The translations under genes and the position numbers were made by a program. A stretch of 64,000 nucleotides of DNA from contig CP136508.1 of NCBI GenBank assembly GCA_008011715.2, positions 744,001 through 808,000 of the forward strand, in the 5' to 3' direction. Position 1 is the first letter of the stretch; every line of letters begins with the position of its first letter. Under the pieces are notes generated by a model. The model had not been told where the DNA came from. It saw only the letters and a list, made by a program, of their open reading frames with translations, and searched no databases. This document shows positions 9,361 to 19,982 of the stretch, piece after piece. The stretch is from [Empedobacter] haloabium (lineage in GTDB: Bacteria; Pseudomonadota; Gammaproteobacteria; Burkholderiales; Burkholderiaceae_D).

Positions 9361-10062
9361 TCAGCGCAAATCGTCGGTATAGAAATACACCGTCCCGCCA
9401 ATCGCGGAAGGTGCCACCCCCAGCGCCGCGGCCAGCTCGCGCGCCGCGGGCTGCTGCAACGCCACCTTCGGCACCGTCACCGAACCAGTTTCCGCCCCGG
9501 GTGCGGCGCGATAAGCCACGATGTGGTCGAAATCCGGCCGGCTGTCGATCGTCTTGACGAGGAAGCGCTGGCGTCCCGTGCCCACCTGCATGTAGCGCGC
9601 GCTGGCGTTCTCCAGGGTTGCCGGCGACAGCCGCCGGAACAACACGACTTCCTCGACGACGATGCCCACATGCCGGTACTGCGTCTTGCCGCCCTGTTCG
9701 AAATGCCCCAGTACGACGTTGGCGTCGAACTGGCGCAGCGGTGCGACAGCGCCAGGTGCCAGCCGGTCCAGCTCGAACTTGTCCGGTTCGATCGTCCACA
9801 GTGCCGTCTTGCCGTCCAGGCGTGCGCGCAGCGCCGCGTCCAGCTTGGGATCGGCCACGCGTATCTTGAGGATCACCTGGTAATCGTGCGGCGCATGGAA
9901 CATCGGCAGGTGCGACGCATACAGCGCTTCGCGGCCGCCGAACAGCGCCATGCCGTGCGTGCCATAGGTGGGGCCGGCGGCCAACGCGGGAAGCGCCGGC
10001 GCGCAGGCCAGCAGCAATGCCCCCGCGAGTGCGCGGCGGCGAGAAAAGAAGGTCGGATTCAT
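9361..10062 (-). CDS. Secreted protein of unknown function
   Basis: I do not recognise this family. The 233-residue protein begins MNPTFFSRRRALAGALLL, an arginine-rich start before a hydrophobic stretch ending at ALAA (about residue 28). That is a signal peptide, perhaps twin-arginine-like but without the full motif. The mature part is soluble, with no membrane segment and no cysteine. A start 7 codons upstream (MATYHRG) is possible; the chosen start has CGGGGC close before it. It stands alone, convergent with topB. Confidence 0.7.
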   Translation of the reverse strand: MNPTFFSRRRALAGALLLACAPALPALAAGPTYGTHGMALFGGREALYASHLPMFHAPHDYQVILKIRVADPKLDAALRARLDGKTALWTIEPDKFELDRLAPGAVAPLRQFDANVVLGHFEQGGKTQYRHVGIVVEEVVLFRRLSPATLENASARYMQVGTGRQRFLVKTIDSRPDFDHIVAYRAAPGAETGSVTVPKVALQQPAARELAAALGVAPSAIGGTVYFYTDDLR

Positions 10063-10237
10063 GCCCCGATGGTACGTTGCCATGATGTTATAGGGCAAGC
10101 ATTTCCGGCCGACGTATCCGCGCCACAGATACTGTAATTTCCAAATGGAAACACAATTCATGGTAAACTTCTCTTTCTCTTGAGCATTTTGTCCAGCGCC
10201 CCGCCACTGTGGACGGCAGCGCGGCAACCTACCCACT

Positions 10238-11776
10238 ATGAACAATCTGAAAATCGGTACCCGCCTCGGCCTGGGCTTCGGGCTGGTCCTGCTGCTGACA
10301 CTCCTGATGACGACGTTCGGCGTCCTGCGCATGCAATCGGTGGCGGAAGCCACGCGCGAGCTGATGCAGGTGCCCCTTGCCAAGGAGCGCATGATCGCGG
10401 ACTGGTACATGCGTATCCACACCAGCGTGCGTCGCACCACGGCGATCTCGAAGAGCAGCGACCCGTCGCTGGGCCCGTTCTTCGCCGAGGACACCGCCAA
10501 TTCGACGCGTGAAGTCAACGCATTGCAGAAGAACGTCGAACCGCTGCTGGTCACGGGACCGGAAAAGGAAATCTTCGAGCGCATCGTCGCGGCGCGCAAG
10601 CGCTACCTGGCCTCGCGCGACGCCATCGTCGCGCTGAAGAAGGAAGGCAAGTTCGACGAGGCCAACGAGGTGCTCGTGAAGACGTTCCAGCCGGACGGCA
10701 AGGCCTACCTGGATGCGCTGCACGACCTGCTGCAGTCGCAGCGCAACTTCATCGACTCGGAAGCCGTACGCATCGACAAGGTGTTCCAGGACAACCGCCG
10801 CTTCATGATCCTGTTCGGCGGCGCCGTGCTGGCGCTGGGCGCGTTCTGCTCGTGGTGGCTGACGCGCGGCATCGTGGTGCCGCTGCACCGCGCTGTCGAC
10901 GTGGCATGGTCGGTGGCGAACAACGACCTGCGCAGCGACATCGAAAGCAATACGAAGGACGAGACGGGCCGCCTGCTGGGCGCCCTGAAGACGATGAACG
11001 ACAACCTGGCCCGCATCGTCGGCCAGGTGCGCAACGGCACCGAGCACATCTCCAGCGCCTCGGGCGAAATCGCCGCCGGCAACCTGGACCTGTCCACGCG
11101 CACCGAGCAGCAGGCCAGCGCGCTGGAGGAGACGGCATCGTCGATGGAGGAACTGACCTCCACCGTGCGCCAGAACGCGGACAACGCGCGCCAGGCCAAC
11201 CAGCTGGCCGTCAACGCCTCGGAAGTGGCGGTGCGGGGCGGTGAAGTGGTGGGGCGCGTGGTCGAGACGATGGACTCGATCAATGCCTCGGCGCGCAAGA
11301 TCGTCGACATCATCTCCGTCATCGACGGCATCGCGTTCCAGACCAACATCCTGGCGCTGAACGCCGCCGTGGAAGCGGCGCGCGCCGGTGAGCAGGGCCG
11401 CGGCTTCGCCGTCGTCGCCAGCGAGGTGCGCAACCTGGCGCAGCGCTCGGCTGCCGCCGCGAAGGAAATCAAGGTGCTGATCGGGGATTCGGTGGACAAG
11501 GTCGACGCCGGCAGCAAGCTGGTCGAGCAGGCCGGCACGACGATGACGGAGGTGGTGCAGAGCATCCACCGCGTGACCGACATCATGGGCGAGATCACCA
11601 CCGCCAGCGTGGAGCAGAGCTCGGGCATCGAGCAGGTCAACCGCGCCATTGCCGACATGGATGGCGTGACGCAGCAGAACGCCGCGCTGGTGGAGGAGGC
11701 CGCCGCCGCTGCCGCTTCGCTGCGCGAGCAGGCGGCGGCGCTGGCTGGTGTCGTGAGCGTGTTCAAGCTGGCGTAA
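10238..11776 (+). CDS. Methyl-accepting chemotaxis protein
   Basis: A transmembrane chemoreceptor of 512 residues. The order is a first membrane segment (about 10-32), a periplasmic four-helix-bundle sensor (about 33-188), a second membrane segment (about 190-212), a HAMP linker (about 213-265) and the cytoplasmic signalling coiled coil. The kinase-contact hairpin is unmistakable: [20 protein letters not shown] and [20 protein letters not shown]. The segment [20 protein letters not shown] looks like a methylation helix. There is no pentapeptide tether at the C-terminus. No chemotaxis genes lie nearby and the ligand is unknown. Confidence 0.96.
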   Translation: MNNLKIGTRLGLGFGLVLLLTLLMTTFGVLRMQSVAEATRELMQVPLAKERMIADWYMRIHTSVRRTTAISKSSDPSLGPFFAEDTANSTREVNALQKNVEPLLVTGPEKEIFERIVAARKRYLASRDAIVALKKEGKFDEANEVLVKTFQPDGKAYLDALHDLLQSQRNFIDSEAVRIDKVFQDNRRFMILFGGAVLALGAFCSWWLTRGIVVPLHRAVDVAWSVANNDLRSDIESNTKDETGRLLGALKTMNDNLARIVGQVRNGTEHISSASGEIAAGNLDLSTRTEQQASALEETASSMEELTSTVRQNADNARQANQLAVNASEVAVRGGEVVGRVVETMDSINASARKIVDIISVIDGIAFQTNILALNAAVEAARAGEQGRGFAVVASEVRNLAQRSAAAAKEIKVLIGDSVDKVDAGSKLVEQAGTTMTEVVQSIHRVTDIMGEITTASVEQSSGIEQVNRAIADMDGVTQQNAALVEEAAAAAASLREQAAALAGVVSVFKLA

Positions 11777-11793
11777 CTGCGGCGCCAAACCCA

Positions 11794-11850
11794 ATGGTGT
11801 CAGGCACCTATCTGCGGGTCGAAGACCCGCAGATAGGTGCCTGACACCAT
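11794..11850. repeat. Long perfect palindrome at a convergent gene end
   Basis: The arms 11794-11820 and 11824-11850 are perfect complements (27 bp) around GAA. The outer arm reads ATGGTGTCAGGCACC and the inner arm ATCTGCGGGTC. It lies between the convergent chemoreceptor and DUF3597 genes, so it could act as a two-way terminator, although it lacks a T-run. It closely matches the elements at 34306-34354 and at the IS insertion point near 58968. Confidence 0.85.
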
Positions 11851-11856
11851 GGGTCA

Positions 11857-12297
11857 TCAATCCTTCAAGTCCGCCGGCACCTTGCCGCCATTCGCGGCCA
11901 GCTTGTTCATCACCTGCCGGTGCAGCCAGATATTCATCTTGGCCGAATCGCCGGTATCTCCCGTGTAGTGCAGCTCCTGCGCCAGTTCCTTGCGGGCCTG
12001 CAGGCTGCTGTCCAGGTCCAGCAATTTCAACAGGTCGACGATCGACGTGCGCCAGTTCAGCGGCTGCCCGGCCGACTGCGCCTTCTGGTTCAGGATCGCT
12101 TCGACGTCCACTTCGGCCATGGCGGCGGGTGCGGCCTGCTGGGCCGGCGCAACGGGGGCGGGGGCCGCAGGCGAGGCGGCAGCCGGTGCCGTGGCCGGTG
12201 CCGCCTGCGGCGTGGCCGCCGGCGTGGCCGGCTTCTGCTGCACGGCCGGGTGCGAGGACGGGAAGATCTTGTGGAAGATATTGCTCAGGATGCCCAT
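11857..12297 (-). CDS. DUF3597 domain protein
   Basis: A 146-residue protein starting MGILSNIFHKIFP. A low-complexity alanine-proline linker covers about residues 22-60. The C-terminal half (EVDVEAILNQKAQSAGQPLN to the end) matches my memory of DUF3597, including the phrase WRTSIVDLLKLLDLDSSL. There is no signal peptide. It follows another small protein gene at 12329 on the same strand after 31 bases, so the two are probably co-transcribed. Function unknown. Confidence 0.85.
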   Translation of the reverse strand: MGILSNIFHKIFPSSHPAVQQKPATPAATPQAAPATAPAAASPAAPAPVAPAQQAAPAAMAEVDVEAILNQKAQSAGQPLNWRTSIVDLLKLLDLDSSLQARKELAQELHYTGDTGDSAKMNIWLHRQVMNKLAANGGKVPADLKD

Positions 12298-12328
12298 GGA
12301 TTGCTCCTTTGTTCGCGTTGGTGAGGGG

Positions 12329-12841
12329 TCAGTTCTGGTGCGACTGGGCGATCTTGCCCAGCACGATGGCCAGCGCGGCGCCGCCCAGCGCTTTCACGAG
12401 CGTCGGATGCTCCGCGTAGAAGTCGCCCATGCGGTCGACGATGCCGGGGTTGTGCTGTTCCGCCGTGGCGGCGATTTCCTGCACCTGTTGCGGCGTGATC
12501 TGCTCGGCCTGTTCCGGCGTCACCTGCGGCTGGCCGCCGCCCTTGAACAGGTTGCCGACGCCGCCGGCCAGCGAGGCCAGCATCGCCGGGCTGACGTTGG
12601 CCAGCAACTGGTTCAGCATGCCGGCGCGCTGTTGCGCATCGCTGCGGCCGAACAGTTGGCTGACCAGGGTTGCGAACGGCGGGGTCTGGTCGGAGCGCAG
12701 CGCCTCCGTCACGCCCTGCGCCATGCCGGCGCGCGGCGCCTGCTGCGCCACGTGGTCGAAGTCCTGTTCCGCACGGGCCGGGTCGGCCGCGCCGTTCCCG
12801 CCCAGGTATTGCTGCAGCAAGTTACCGAGATCGAATCCCAT
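12329..12841 (-). CDS. Small protein of unknown function, YidB/DUF937-like composition
   Basis: A 170-residue protein starting at MGFDLGNLLQQYLGG; the start is supported by AGGAG nine bases upstream. It is rich in Gln, Ala and Gly. It has a glycine-rich middle segment (SLAGGVGNLFKGGGQ) and a hydrophobic C-terminal helix (LVKALGGAALAIVLGKIA). The layout recalls DUF937/YidB proteins, but I cannot confirm that family. It lies upstream of the DUF3597 gene and probably forms a two-gene unit with it. Confidence 0.7.
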   Translation of the reverse strand: MGFDLGNLLQQYLGGNGAADPARAEQDFDHVAQQAPRAGMAQGVTEALRSDQTPPFATLVSQLFGRSDAQQRAGMLNQLLANVSPAMLASLAGGVGNLFKGGGQPQVTPEQAEQITPQQVQEIAATAEQHNPGIVDRMGDFYAEHPTLVKALGGAALAIVLGKIAQSHQN

Positions 12842-12897
12842 TGCTTGACTCCTGTGTTTGTCTGACGAAAGTGTCAGCATACGTCGGGAGCGGGGCC

Positions 12898-12928
12898 GGG
12901 TCTGTTCGCGGTTTAACCCTGGGTCAGG
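12898..12928. repeat. Degenerate relative of the gene-end palindromes
   Basis: The stretch contains GGGTCTGTTC, GCGGTTTAAC and CTGGGTCAGG in the same order as pieces of the compound element at 9237-9335. The pairing is eroded. It overlaps the stop codon of the ABC-2/M1 gene at 12924. Confidence 0.35.
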
Positions 12929-15900
12929 GCGGGACGGCGACCGCGGTCATGTTGTCGTCCGGCTTGCGGTCGATCAGCTTGTTGTCCGGGTCGATGCCGG
13001 CCCGGGCCGGGCGCCCGGTGACGACCATCTTGAATGTCGTGGTGCCATTGGCGATGCGACGGCGTTCGCGCAGCAGGGGCCTGCCGTCCTTGTCGTCCGC
13101 GCCGATGTCGACCAGGTCGGCCATCGGCACTTCCTTCTCGGCGCCCAGGCCATCGGCGTGCAGCTTGCTGGCCTGTACCGTGACGCTGACGTCGTAGCGG
13201 CCATCGAGGCGCTTGCGGAAGGTGGCCGACAGTGCCCGGTTGTCGTACAGGACGATGCTGTCGAACAGGTCGTCGACGAGGTAGGCCTGCCCGGCCGGCA
13301 CGGCCGCACGCAAGCCGTCGACCAGCACGGAGACGCTCGGATAAGGGCTGCCGCGGTAGGCATGCTGCTGCAGCAGGCGGCGCAGCAGCGCGTTGATGCG
13401 TTCTTCGCCCACGATGTCCTGCAGCTGGTACATCGCCAGGCTGCCCTTGCGGTAGTGGATGTAGCGCTGGTTCTCGTTGTCCGCCAGCGGCAGCTCCTTG
13501 CCGTTCTCCATCGCGCGGCCGCGCAGGTACATGTCCAGGTCGTAGCGCAGGAAGCGGCGCATGCGTTCCGGTCCGAAGGTCTTCTTCATCACCATCAGCG
13601 CCGAGTACTCCGCCAGCGTTTCCGACAGCACGGTCGCGCCGCGCGTGTCGCCGCCCACCAGCTGGTGGCCCCACCACTGGTGCGCCACCTCGTGCGCCGT
13701 CACGTAATACGGGTAGTCGATGTCCTTCGGGTTCTTCTCGTCCACCTTGGCGATGAAGCCCATGCTTTCCGAGAACGGCACCGTGTTCGGGTACGACTGC
13801 GCGAAGCGCTCGTAGGCGGGAAACTCCACCACCCGCAGCACCTTGTGCTGGTAGGGGCCGAAGTTGCGGCTGTAGTAGTCCAGCGCATCGCGCACGCCGC
13901 GGGTGATGCGGTCCAGGTTGACCTCGTGGCCGGGGTGGTAGTACAGCTCGATGCCCACGTCCTGCCACCAGTCGTGGCGCACCGCATAGCGCGCCGACTG
14001 AAACGAATAGAAGTTCAGGATCGGCTTGTCCATGCGGTAGTGGAAGTAGCGCCGTCCCTGCGCCGTCCATTCCTTGACCAGCGTGCCCGGTGCGATCGCG
14101 GTCTGGTCGGCGGCCGTACCGATGACGGCGTCGAACGTGACCCAGTCCGCGTCGCTGCCCAGCAGGTTGTTGGCCAGGCCCTTGGCGTCGTCGCGCGGCA
14201 GCTGGCGCTCCTGCGCCGGCAGCCCGTGGCGGCGGCGGTCGCGCGGATCGGTCAGTTCGCTGTCGCGCTGGTAGCCGATGTGCGGCAGCACGCGGTTGTT
14301 GAAGAAGGTGCCGTTGGCCACGACCGGGGTGTCCTGGCCCAGGCCGAAAATGCCCTTCGGTTCGTAGACGAGCTCGAACTCCATCGCCAGCCTGGCGCCC
14401 GGCGCCAATGGCGTTGCCAGCGCATAGGCATGGAAGCCCAGCGGCGCGTCGTCCAGCGTCACGCGCGCCGGCACGCCGAAGCGCACTGGCCGCAGCGCGC
14501 CGTGCGGTTCCTGCGTGACGTAGACAGTGCCGATCGGCTGCGCCGTGCGGTTCTCCAGCAGGTAGCGCCCCTTGACGACGAGGCGGCGCTGCGCCGGTTC
14601 GATGTCCACGGTGAGTTTCACGTCGGCGATGCGCGGCTGCGCCAGCGCGGCCACGCGCTTGTAGCGCTTCTCGTAGTCGGCCCGGTCGGCCGCCTGGCGG
14701 TAGGCCGTCTCGAAGCGGTTGGCGATGTTCAGGTTGTAGAACAGCACGGTGCCGGTGCCGAGGAACAGCAGCACGCCCGCGCCGAACGTGGCCAGAACCG
14801 GCAAGGTCAGCGCATGGCGCGCCAGGCGCCGGCGCGTGTGCCACTCCTCGTTGGCGCCGCGCGGCCAGAAGGCCAGCGTCAGCACGGCCAGCACGAGTGC
14901 CGCGCCGCCCCAGTACAGCTGGTACCAGCGTTCGCGCAGCAGGAAGTGGCCGAAGCCGTTCATGTCCGAGTAGCGGATCTCCGGCGTGACGCCGTACAGC
15001 AGCAGCGGGTGCTCCAGGCCGAAGCCGGCCAGCACGATCGTTGCCACGTAGTAGACGATCATCGCGAAGTAGGCCATGTACTTGTGGCCGATCAGCACCT
15101 GCATGGCGATCGCCAGCACCGCCACCAGCACGTAGTAGGGCAGCTCGATCGTAAACAGCGCCTTGGCGTACAACCCCGGCTCCAGATGGAAGTAACCCTG
15201 GAACACCTGGATCGACATCCCGCACAGCATCACCACCAGCAGCAGCAGCGCCTGCAGCCCGACCAGTGCGGCCAGCTTCGCCAGCATCGGCAGCCAGCTG
15301 GGCACCGGCAGCGCGTCCAGCAGCAGCGCCATGCGGTGCTCGCGCTCGCGCCAGACCAGTTCACCGGCGTAGAACGTCGTCACCACCAGCAGGAAGGGCG
15401 TGAACGTCTTGCTGACCATCTCCAGCACCACGTAGGTCAGCGGGTAGGTGTTGGTGCCCCAGATCGAGCCCATGTCCAACGCGCCGGCGTACATCGTCAG
15501 CACGCCGGCCAGCACGATGACGAAGAAGTAGACGTTCTTGGTGGTCTCGCGCAAATTCAGCCAGGTCATGCGCGCCAGCAGCAGGGCCAGGCTGCGTGCC
15601 TGGAAGTCGGGCGCCTCGGCGGTGCGCGTGGCGGTACTGGTGATCCGCAGCGGCATGTCGCTTTCGCCGCGCGCGGCCGCGTTGCCGCCATCCTGCGTGC
15701 CGACGAAATGGAAGCGCCAGTAGCCCAGCATCAGCACCACCAGCGAGAACGAGCACCAGATCACGCGATTGAGCAGGTAGACGCCTTCCGGCAGCACCAG
15801 GCGCGCGTTGCGCTCCGCGATGGGCCAGTATTCGGTCAGGCGCAGCGCGGCGGCCGTGCCGAACGGGTCGATCAGCGCGGCCAGTGTCTTGTAATCGAGG

Positions 15901-16511
15901 TCGCGCGCCAAGGTCGGCGCGACGATATAGCCGATCAGCATGACGACGCTGCTGACGTAGACCGGCAGCATGCGGCGCGTCAGCGCGGCCAGCACGTAGA
16001 AGATGGCGCCGAAGATGAACAGGTTGGGCAGCAGCGACAGCAGGTAGGGCAACAGGTAGGCCTCGAGCCGGAACGCGCCGAGGCGGGTGGGGTCGATGCC
16101 AGGCAGCCAGGTGCCCAGCGCGAGGCCGAGCGGGATGCTGGCGAACACCACGGCCAGCACCAGCCATGCGCCGGCGAAGCGGCCCAGCATGTACTGGTGC
16201 TTGCGGATCGGCGCGGCGAAGAAGAAGTGGTGCATGTCGTATTCGAAGTCCTGCTGCACCGCGCGGCCCATCATGGCGGCGACGACGATGACCCCGAGGC
16301 AGCCCAGGATGCTGGTCGTCAGCATCACGGGCATCGGCGCGTTGATCAGCACGCGGCCGCCGAAGCCGATGGTGGCGTTCTTCAGCGCGCCGCCGGCGGC
16401 GGCCACGCACAGCAGCGCCAGCGCCAGGAACATCAGGAAGTACACCCACGTGGACAGCAGGCGGAAGCGCTGCTTGGCTTCGAACAGCGCGATGGAAAGG
16501 AGCGCCGTCAT
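12924..16511 (-). CDS. ABC-2 permease fused to an M1-family aminopeptidase
   Basis: A very large inner-membrane protein (1195 residues). The first part (about 1-600) holds many hydrophobic segments in two ABC-2-like halves, with charged loops between. The last part (about 620-1195) is an M1 zinc peptidase with [10 protein letters not shown] at residues 940-949 and the third zinc-ligand glutamate in [10 protein letters not shown] about 20 residues later. The metal site is complete, so it may be active outside the membrane. The ATPase gene ends one base before its start, so the two are coupled. Such fusions are known; the transported substrate is not. Confidence 0.92.
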   Translation of the reverse strand: MTALLSIALFEAKQRFRLLSTWVYFLMFLALALLCVAAAGGALKNATIGFGGRVLINAPMPVMLTTSILGCLGVIVVAAMMGRAVQQDFEYDMHHFFFAAPIRKHQYMLGRFAGAWLVLAVVFASIPLGLALGTWLPGIDPTRLGAFRLEAYLLPYLLSLLPNLFIFGAIFYVLAALTRRMLPVYVSSVVMLIGYIVAPTLARDLDYKTLAALIDPFGTAAALRLTEYWPIAERNARLVLPEGVYLLNRVIWCSFSLVVLMLGYWRFHFVGTQDGGNAAARGESDMPLRITSTATRTAEAPDFQARSLALLLARMTWLNLRETTKNVYFFVIVLAGVLTMYAGALDMGSIWGTNTYPLTYVVLEMVSKTFTPFLLVVTTFYAGELVWREREHRMALLLDALPVPSWLPMLAKLAALVGLQALLLLVVMLCGMSIQVFQGYFHLEPGLYAKALFTIELPYYVLVAVLAIAMQVLIGHKYMAYFAMIVYYVATIVLAGFGLEHPLLLYGVTPEIRYSDMNGFGHFLLRERWYQLYWGGAALVLAVLTLAFWPRGANEEWHTRRRLARHALTLPVLATFGAGVLLFLGTGTVLFYNLNIANRFETAYRQAADRADYEKRYKRVAALAQPRIADVKLTVDIEPAQRRLVVKGRYLLENRTAQPIGTVYVTQEPHGALRPVRFGVPARVTLDDAPLGFHAYALATPLAPGARLAMEFELVYEPKGIFGLGQDTPVVANGTFFNNRVLPHIGYQRDSELTDPRDRRRHGLPAQERQLPRDDAKGLANNLLGSDADWVTFDAVIGTAADQTAIAPGTLVKEWTAQGRRYFHYRMDKPILNFYSFQSARYAVRHDWWQDVGIELYYHPGHEVNLDRITRGVRDALDYYSRNFGPYQHKVLRVVEFPAYERFAQSYPNTVPFSESMGFIAKVDEKNPKDIDYPYYVTAHEVAHQWWGHQLVGGDTRGATVLSETLAEYSALMVMKKTFGPERMRRFLRYDLDMYLRGRAMENGKELPLADNENQRYIHYRKGSLAMYQLQDIVGEERINALLRRLLQQHAYRGSPYPSVSVLVDGLRAAVPAGQAYLVDDLFDSIVLYDNRALSATFRKRLDGRYDVSVTVQASKLHADGLGAEKEVPMADLVDIGADDKDGRPLLRERRRIANGTTTFKMVVTGRPARAGIDPDNKLIDRKPDDNMTAVAVPP

Positions 16512-16512
16512 G

Positions 16513-17403
16513 TCAGTCGCAGGCGTCGGTCACGTGGCGCCCGGCGATGGTGGCGAAGTAGACGTCCTCCAGGTCGCCGATGGCTTCCTCGAAGCCGTCG
16601 CCCGGATCGGTGTCGCTGTAGGCATGGATCAGGGTGCGGCCGGACAGCAGACGGGTCGAGATGATCGTATGGCGTTGCTGGAAATAGGCCAGGTCCTTCT
16701 TGTCGACGAAGCGCGCCCAGATCTTGCAGCTGATGTCGTCGATCAGTTCCTGGGTGGCGCCGGTGACCAGCAGCTCGCCCTTGTTGATGATGGCCATGTT
16801 CGAGCACAGGTCGGCCACGTCGCTGACGATGTGCGTCGACAGGATCACGGTGCGGTCGTCGCCGATGTCGGACAGCAGGTTGTGGAAGCGCACCCGCTCC
16901 TGCGGGTCCAGGCCGGCCGTCGGCTCGTCGACGATGATCAGCTTCGGGTCGCCCAGCAGCGCCTGGGCGATGCCGAAGCGCTGGCGCATGCCGCCCGAGA
17001 AGGTGCCCAGCTTCTGGTGGCGCACCTCGAACAGGTTGGTCTGCTGCAGCAGGCCATCGACGATCTCGCGCCGGCGGCCCCGATGCGACAGCCCTTTCAG
17101 GATGGCGAAATGGTCCAGCAGCTCGTAGGCGGTCACTTTCGGGTAGACGCCGAAATCCTGCGGCAGGTAGCCCAGCTGGCGGCGGACTTCGTCTTTTTCG
17201 TCCAGCACGTCCAGCTCGCCGAAAAAGACGGAACCCGCGTCGCATTCCTGCAAGGTGGCCAGGATGCGCATCAGCGTCGACTTGCCGGCGCCGTTCGGCC
17301 CCAGCAGGCCGAACATGCCCGACGGGATCGTCAGTGAAATATTGCCCAGGGCCACCACGCCATTGGCGTAGGTCTTGGACAGGTTGCGGATTCTCAGCTC
17401 CAT
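16513..17403 (-). CDS. ABC transporter ATP-binding protein
   Basis: The ATPase partner of the ABC-2/M1 fusion, 296 residues. Walker A is GPNGAGKS (35-42), the signature is FSGGMRQR, and Walker B is [13 protein letters not shown], followed by the H-loop in [10 protein letters not shown]. About 65 residues after the core fold form an accessory domain, common in ABC-2 ATPases. Translation of the permease probably depends on this gene: its stop (16513-16515) and the next start (16509-16511) are one base apart. Confidence 0.95.
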   Translation of the reverse strand: MELRIRNLSKTYANGVVALGNISLTIPSGMFGLLGPNGAGKSTLMRILATLQECDAGSVFFGELDVLDEKDEVRRQLGYLPQDFGVYPKVTAYELLDHFAILKGLSHRGRRREIVDGLLQQTNLFEVRHQKLGTFSGGMRQRFGIAQALLGDPKLIIVDEPTAGLDPQERVRFHNLLSDIGDDRTVILSTHIVSDVADLCSNMAIINKGELLVTGATQELIDDISCKIWARFVDKKDLAYFQQRHTIISTRLLSGRTLIHAYSDTDPGDGFEEAIGDLEDVYFATIAGRHVTDACD

Positions 17404-17438
17404 GCTTACTCCTGCTTACTTCTCATTCAATTGCGGCG

Positions 17439-17460
17439 CAGCATGGAAACCACCATGCTG
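17439..17460. promoter_or_regulatory. Inverted repeat upstream of the ABC/M1 operon
   Basis: CAGCATGG (17439-17446) and CCATGCTG (17453-17460) form a perfect 8-bp inverted repeat with a 6-base spacer. It lies 36 bases before the ATPase start codon. It could be an operator or a leader hairpin; no regulator gene is adjacent. Confidence 0.35.
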
Positions 17461-17652
17461 ACCTCTGCACATGATGGCATTGTATTGAAACGACGACACA
17501 TCGGTTGCCGCCTTGCGACAGGGTGCGCTTTCCACGTCCCAGGCCGTGAAATCCGTGCCCTGGGACGGCGGGGTTGAAAAAGCGTCAAGGGTAACGTGCG
17601 GGGCCGGCGGTGGCAAGCCGCAAACCGACCAGCTTGCGCTATAGTGCAGGCC

Positions 17653-18111
17653 ATGAGCCAGGAAAACGCCAAACTCGATACACAGCTGCAGGAGAAGATC
17701 CTGGCCGTGACCCGCTGCGGGCTGACGGCCAAGGAATCCACCGGCTTTTTCCGCGTGGCGCTCGGCTTGTGCTACCTGGCCAGCCTGATGACGAAGGAAG
17801 CGCTGGACTTCAAGAAGCTGGACAAGGAATTCAACCGCTTCATCTACCGCTCGATCGGTCCCGGCCACAGCATCACCAGCATCCTGCAGTACATGAGCGG
17901 CGAAGGCGTCGTCAAGGTGCTCGACTCGCCGCGCTTCATGCGCGCGTTCGGCGACTACTGCCCGCACGTGCCGCTCGAATCGATTCCTTTCCTGCTCGGG
18001 TTGAACCTGGGCGTGGCCAAGGACTTTTCCGGGCTGGACGTGCGCGGCCCGGTGGCCGACTGGATCGAGCGCCAGCGCATCCTGCGCGAGGAGCGCGAGG
18101 GCGGCGCCTAG
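17653..18111 (+). CDS. Conserved-looking small protein of unknown function
   Basis: I do not recognise this 152-residue protein. The start MSQENAKLDTQ at 17653 is preceded by GCTATAGTGCAGGCC, which may be a -10 box very close to the start. The sequence is mostly helical and cytoplasmic, without signal peptide or membrane segment. Earlier in-frame codons (from 17596) have unusual composition and are left out. It lies 65 bases before coq7 on the same strand, and a TATAAT box in the gap suggests that coq7 has its own promoter. Confidence 0.7.
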   Translation: MSQENAKLDTQLQEKILAVTRCGLTAKESTGFFRVALGLCYLASLMTKEALDFKKLDKEFNRFIYRSIGPGHSITSILQYMSGEGVVKVLDSPRFMRAFGDYCPHVPLESIPFLLGLNLGVAKDFSGLDVRGPVADWIERQRILREEREGGA

Positions 18112-18176
18112 CCCGCGACGCCCGGCCGACCCGGCGCTTATAATCGTGGCCATCGGAACAAGCAGGACAACATGCC

Positions 18177-18818
18177 ATGAGCTCCAAATACCATACTCCC
18201 CTGGATCGTTTCATCTGCAGCGCGGACAAGGCGCTGCGCGTCATCTCCGGCGTGGCATCGGCCTCGCGCCCGACGCCGGCCGTGCACGTCGACGATGCCC
18301 ACCTGACGGATGAGGAGCGCAAGCACAGCGCCGGCCTGATCCGCGTCGACCACGTCGGCGAAGTGATGGCGCAGGCGCTGTACAACTCGCAGGCGCGCTT
18401 CGCCAAGAGCGACGCGCTGCGCCAGCAGTTCGAGAAGGCCAGCCGCGAGGAAGAGGATCACCTGGCCTGGACGGCGCAGCGCCTGAAGGAACTGAACTCG
18501 CAGACCAGCGTGCTGGCGCCGCTGTTCTATGCCGGCGCCTACGCGCTGGGTACGGTGGCAGCCAAGATGGGCGACCCGCACAGCCTGGGCTTCGTCGTCG
18601 AGACGGAACGCCAGGTCGAAAAGCACCTGGAGTCGCACATGAAAAGCCTGCCGGCCGGCGACGCCAAGTCGCGCGCCATCGTCGACCAGATGCGCATCGA
18701 CGAGATCGCGCATGGCAAGGCCGCCCAGGACGCGGGCGCGGCCGAGACGCCGCTGCCGGTGAAGCTGGCGATGACGGCCATGTCCAAGCTGATGACCGGC
18801 ACCACCTACTACATCTGA
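18177..18818 (+). CDS. coq7: Demethoxyubiquinone hydroxylase Coq7
   Basis: Hydroxylates 2-polyprenyl-3-methyl-6-methoxy-1,4-benzoquinone late in ubiquinone synthesis, using a di-iron centre. The 213-residue protein shows the repeated ferritin-like iron ligand motifs: RVDHVGEVMAQALY, REEEDHLAWTAQRLKEL, the later ETERQVEKHLESHM and MRIDEIAHGK. It is a peripheral inner-membrane enzyme. TATAAT at about 18139-18144 is a likely -10. The family is the betaproteobacterial alternative to the flavin enzyme UbiF. Confidence 0.96.
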   Translation: MSSKYHTPLDRFICSADKALRVISGVASASRPTPAVHVDDAHLTDEERKHSAGLIRVDHVGEVMAQALYNSQARFAKSDALRQQFEKASREEEDHLAWTAQRLKELNSQTSVLAPLFYAGAYALGTVAAKMGDPHSLGFVVETERQVEKHLESHMKSLPAGDAKSRAIVDQMRIDEIAHGKAAQDAGAAETPLPVKLAMTAMSKLMTGTTYYI

Positions 18819-18975
18819 AGCAAGCGCACCAACTGTCACGTCTGAAGCACCTGGGGTTTCGACCCGCGAGCCGGCATCTGTCCTCTTCGGTTTGAATTGT
18901 GACAAGGCGTAACTTGCGCCATCGAACCCACCCCAGCCCTTATAGTGTCGGAAAAAACACTAACAGGAGTGCATC

Positions 18976-19854
18976 ATGCGCTGGGAAGGCAATCGGGAAA
19001 GCGATAACGTGGAAGACCGCCGTGGCGATGGCGGCGGTGGGGGCGGTGGGGGCGGATTCAGTTTCGGCGGCGGCTCGCTGGGCATCGGCGGCGTCGTCGT
19101 CGCGCTGGTGCTGTCGTACGTACTGGGCGTCAGCCCCAGCACCATCCTCGGCTTGATGAGCGGAGGCGGCGCGCCGCAGCAGCAGGCACAGACGCGCGCC
19201 ACGCCGGCCAACGACGAGACGACGCGTTTCGTCCGCACCGTGCTGGCCGATACGGAAGACGTCTGGGGCAACCTGTTCCGCCAGCAGGGCGAGACCTATG
19301 CGCAACCGACGCTGGTGCTGTTCTCCGGCCGCACACCGACCGCTTGCGGCACCGGTCAGTCGGCCACGGGCCCGTTCTACTGTCCGCCGGACCAGCGCGT
19401 CTACATCGACCTCGACTTCTTCAAGCTGATGCAGCAGCGCTTCCACGTTACCGGCGAATTCGCCCAGGCCTACGTGATCGCGCACGAGATCGGGCACCAC
19501 GTGCAGAACCTGATGGGCCTGTCGGACAAGGTCCATAACGCCCAGCAGCGCCTGAGCGAAGCCGAGGGCAATGCCTTGTCGGTAAAACTGGAGTTGCAGG
19601 CCGATTGCTTCGCCGGTGTGTGGGCCTTCCACGCCAACCGCTCGCGCCAGATTCTGGAGCAGGGCGATGTCGAGACGGCGCTGTCGGCCGCCACCGCCAT
19701 CGGCGACGACGCGCTGCAGCGCCAGTCGCAGGGCTACGTGGTGCCGGACTCGTTCACGCACGGCACCTCGGCGCAGCGGGTGCGCTGGTTCCGGCGCGGG
19801 ATCGACAGCGGCGAGATCGCGCAGTGCGATACGTTCAGCGCGCGGCAACTGTAA
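18976..19854 (+). CDS. ypfJ: Neutral zinc metallopeptidase, YpfJ family
   Basis: A membrane-anchored protein of 292 residues, the usual length. The N-terminus MRWEGNRESDNVEDRR is the family opening. A glycine run and one hydrophobic segment follow (about 36-58). The zinc motif HEIGHH is at residues 170-175 in AYVIAHEIGHHVQNLMG, and the third-ligand region contains LELQADCFAGVWA. The physiological substrate is unknown. A GGAG sits 7 bases upstream of the start. The gene converges on udk with a palindrome between. Confidence 0.93.
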   Translation: MRWEGNRESDNVEDRRGDGGGGGGGGGFSFGGGSLGIGGVVVALVLSYVLGVSPSTILGLMSGGGAPQQQAQTRATPANDETTRFVRTVLADTEDVWGNLFRQQGETYAQPTLVLFSGRTPTACGTGQSATGPFYCPPDQRVYIDLDFFKLMQQRFHVTGEFAQAYVIAHEIGHHVQNLMGLSDKVHNAQQRLSEAEGNALSVKLELQADCFAGVWAFHANRSRQILEQGDVETALSAATAIGDDALQRQSQGYVVPDSFTHGTSAQRVRWFRRGIDSGEIAQCDTFSARQL

Positions 19855-19863
19855 GCAAAAAAA

Positions 19864-19918
19864 CCGGGGTCAGGTCTGGCATTCGGACATGATGTCCGAA
19901 TGTCAGACCTGACCCCGG
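19864..19918. repeat. Long palindrome at a convergent gene end
   Basis: The arms 19864-19890 and 19892-19918 (27 bp) pair with one mismatch, leaving a single central base. The outer arm is CCGGGGTCAGGTCTG and the inner arm ATTCGGACAT. It lies 9 bases after the ypfJ stop and converges with udk. The inner arm differs wholly from the elements at 11794 and 34306, while the outer GGGTCAGG core is shared. Confidence 0.8.
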
Positions 19919-19982
19919 AGTTATCTCCTCCCGGGCATGCGATCGGGGTGTGCCGAGAACAGCCCTGAGTGGGTAAACGAAA

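Noticed and set aside
11794..11850. A standard intrinsic terminator for the chemoreceptor gene
   Set aside because: It lacks a T-run on either strand, and it has near-identical relatives elsewhere, so a repeat family is the better description, though a termination role is not excluded.
12858..16664. A 1268-codon open frame on the plus strand opposite the ABC-2/M1 gene
   Set aside because: The translation is a low-complexity His/Arg/Gln/Val string; the opposite strand codes a recognisable transporter-peptidase with intact motifs. It is an antisense shadow caused by high GC.
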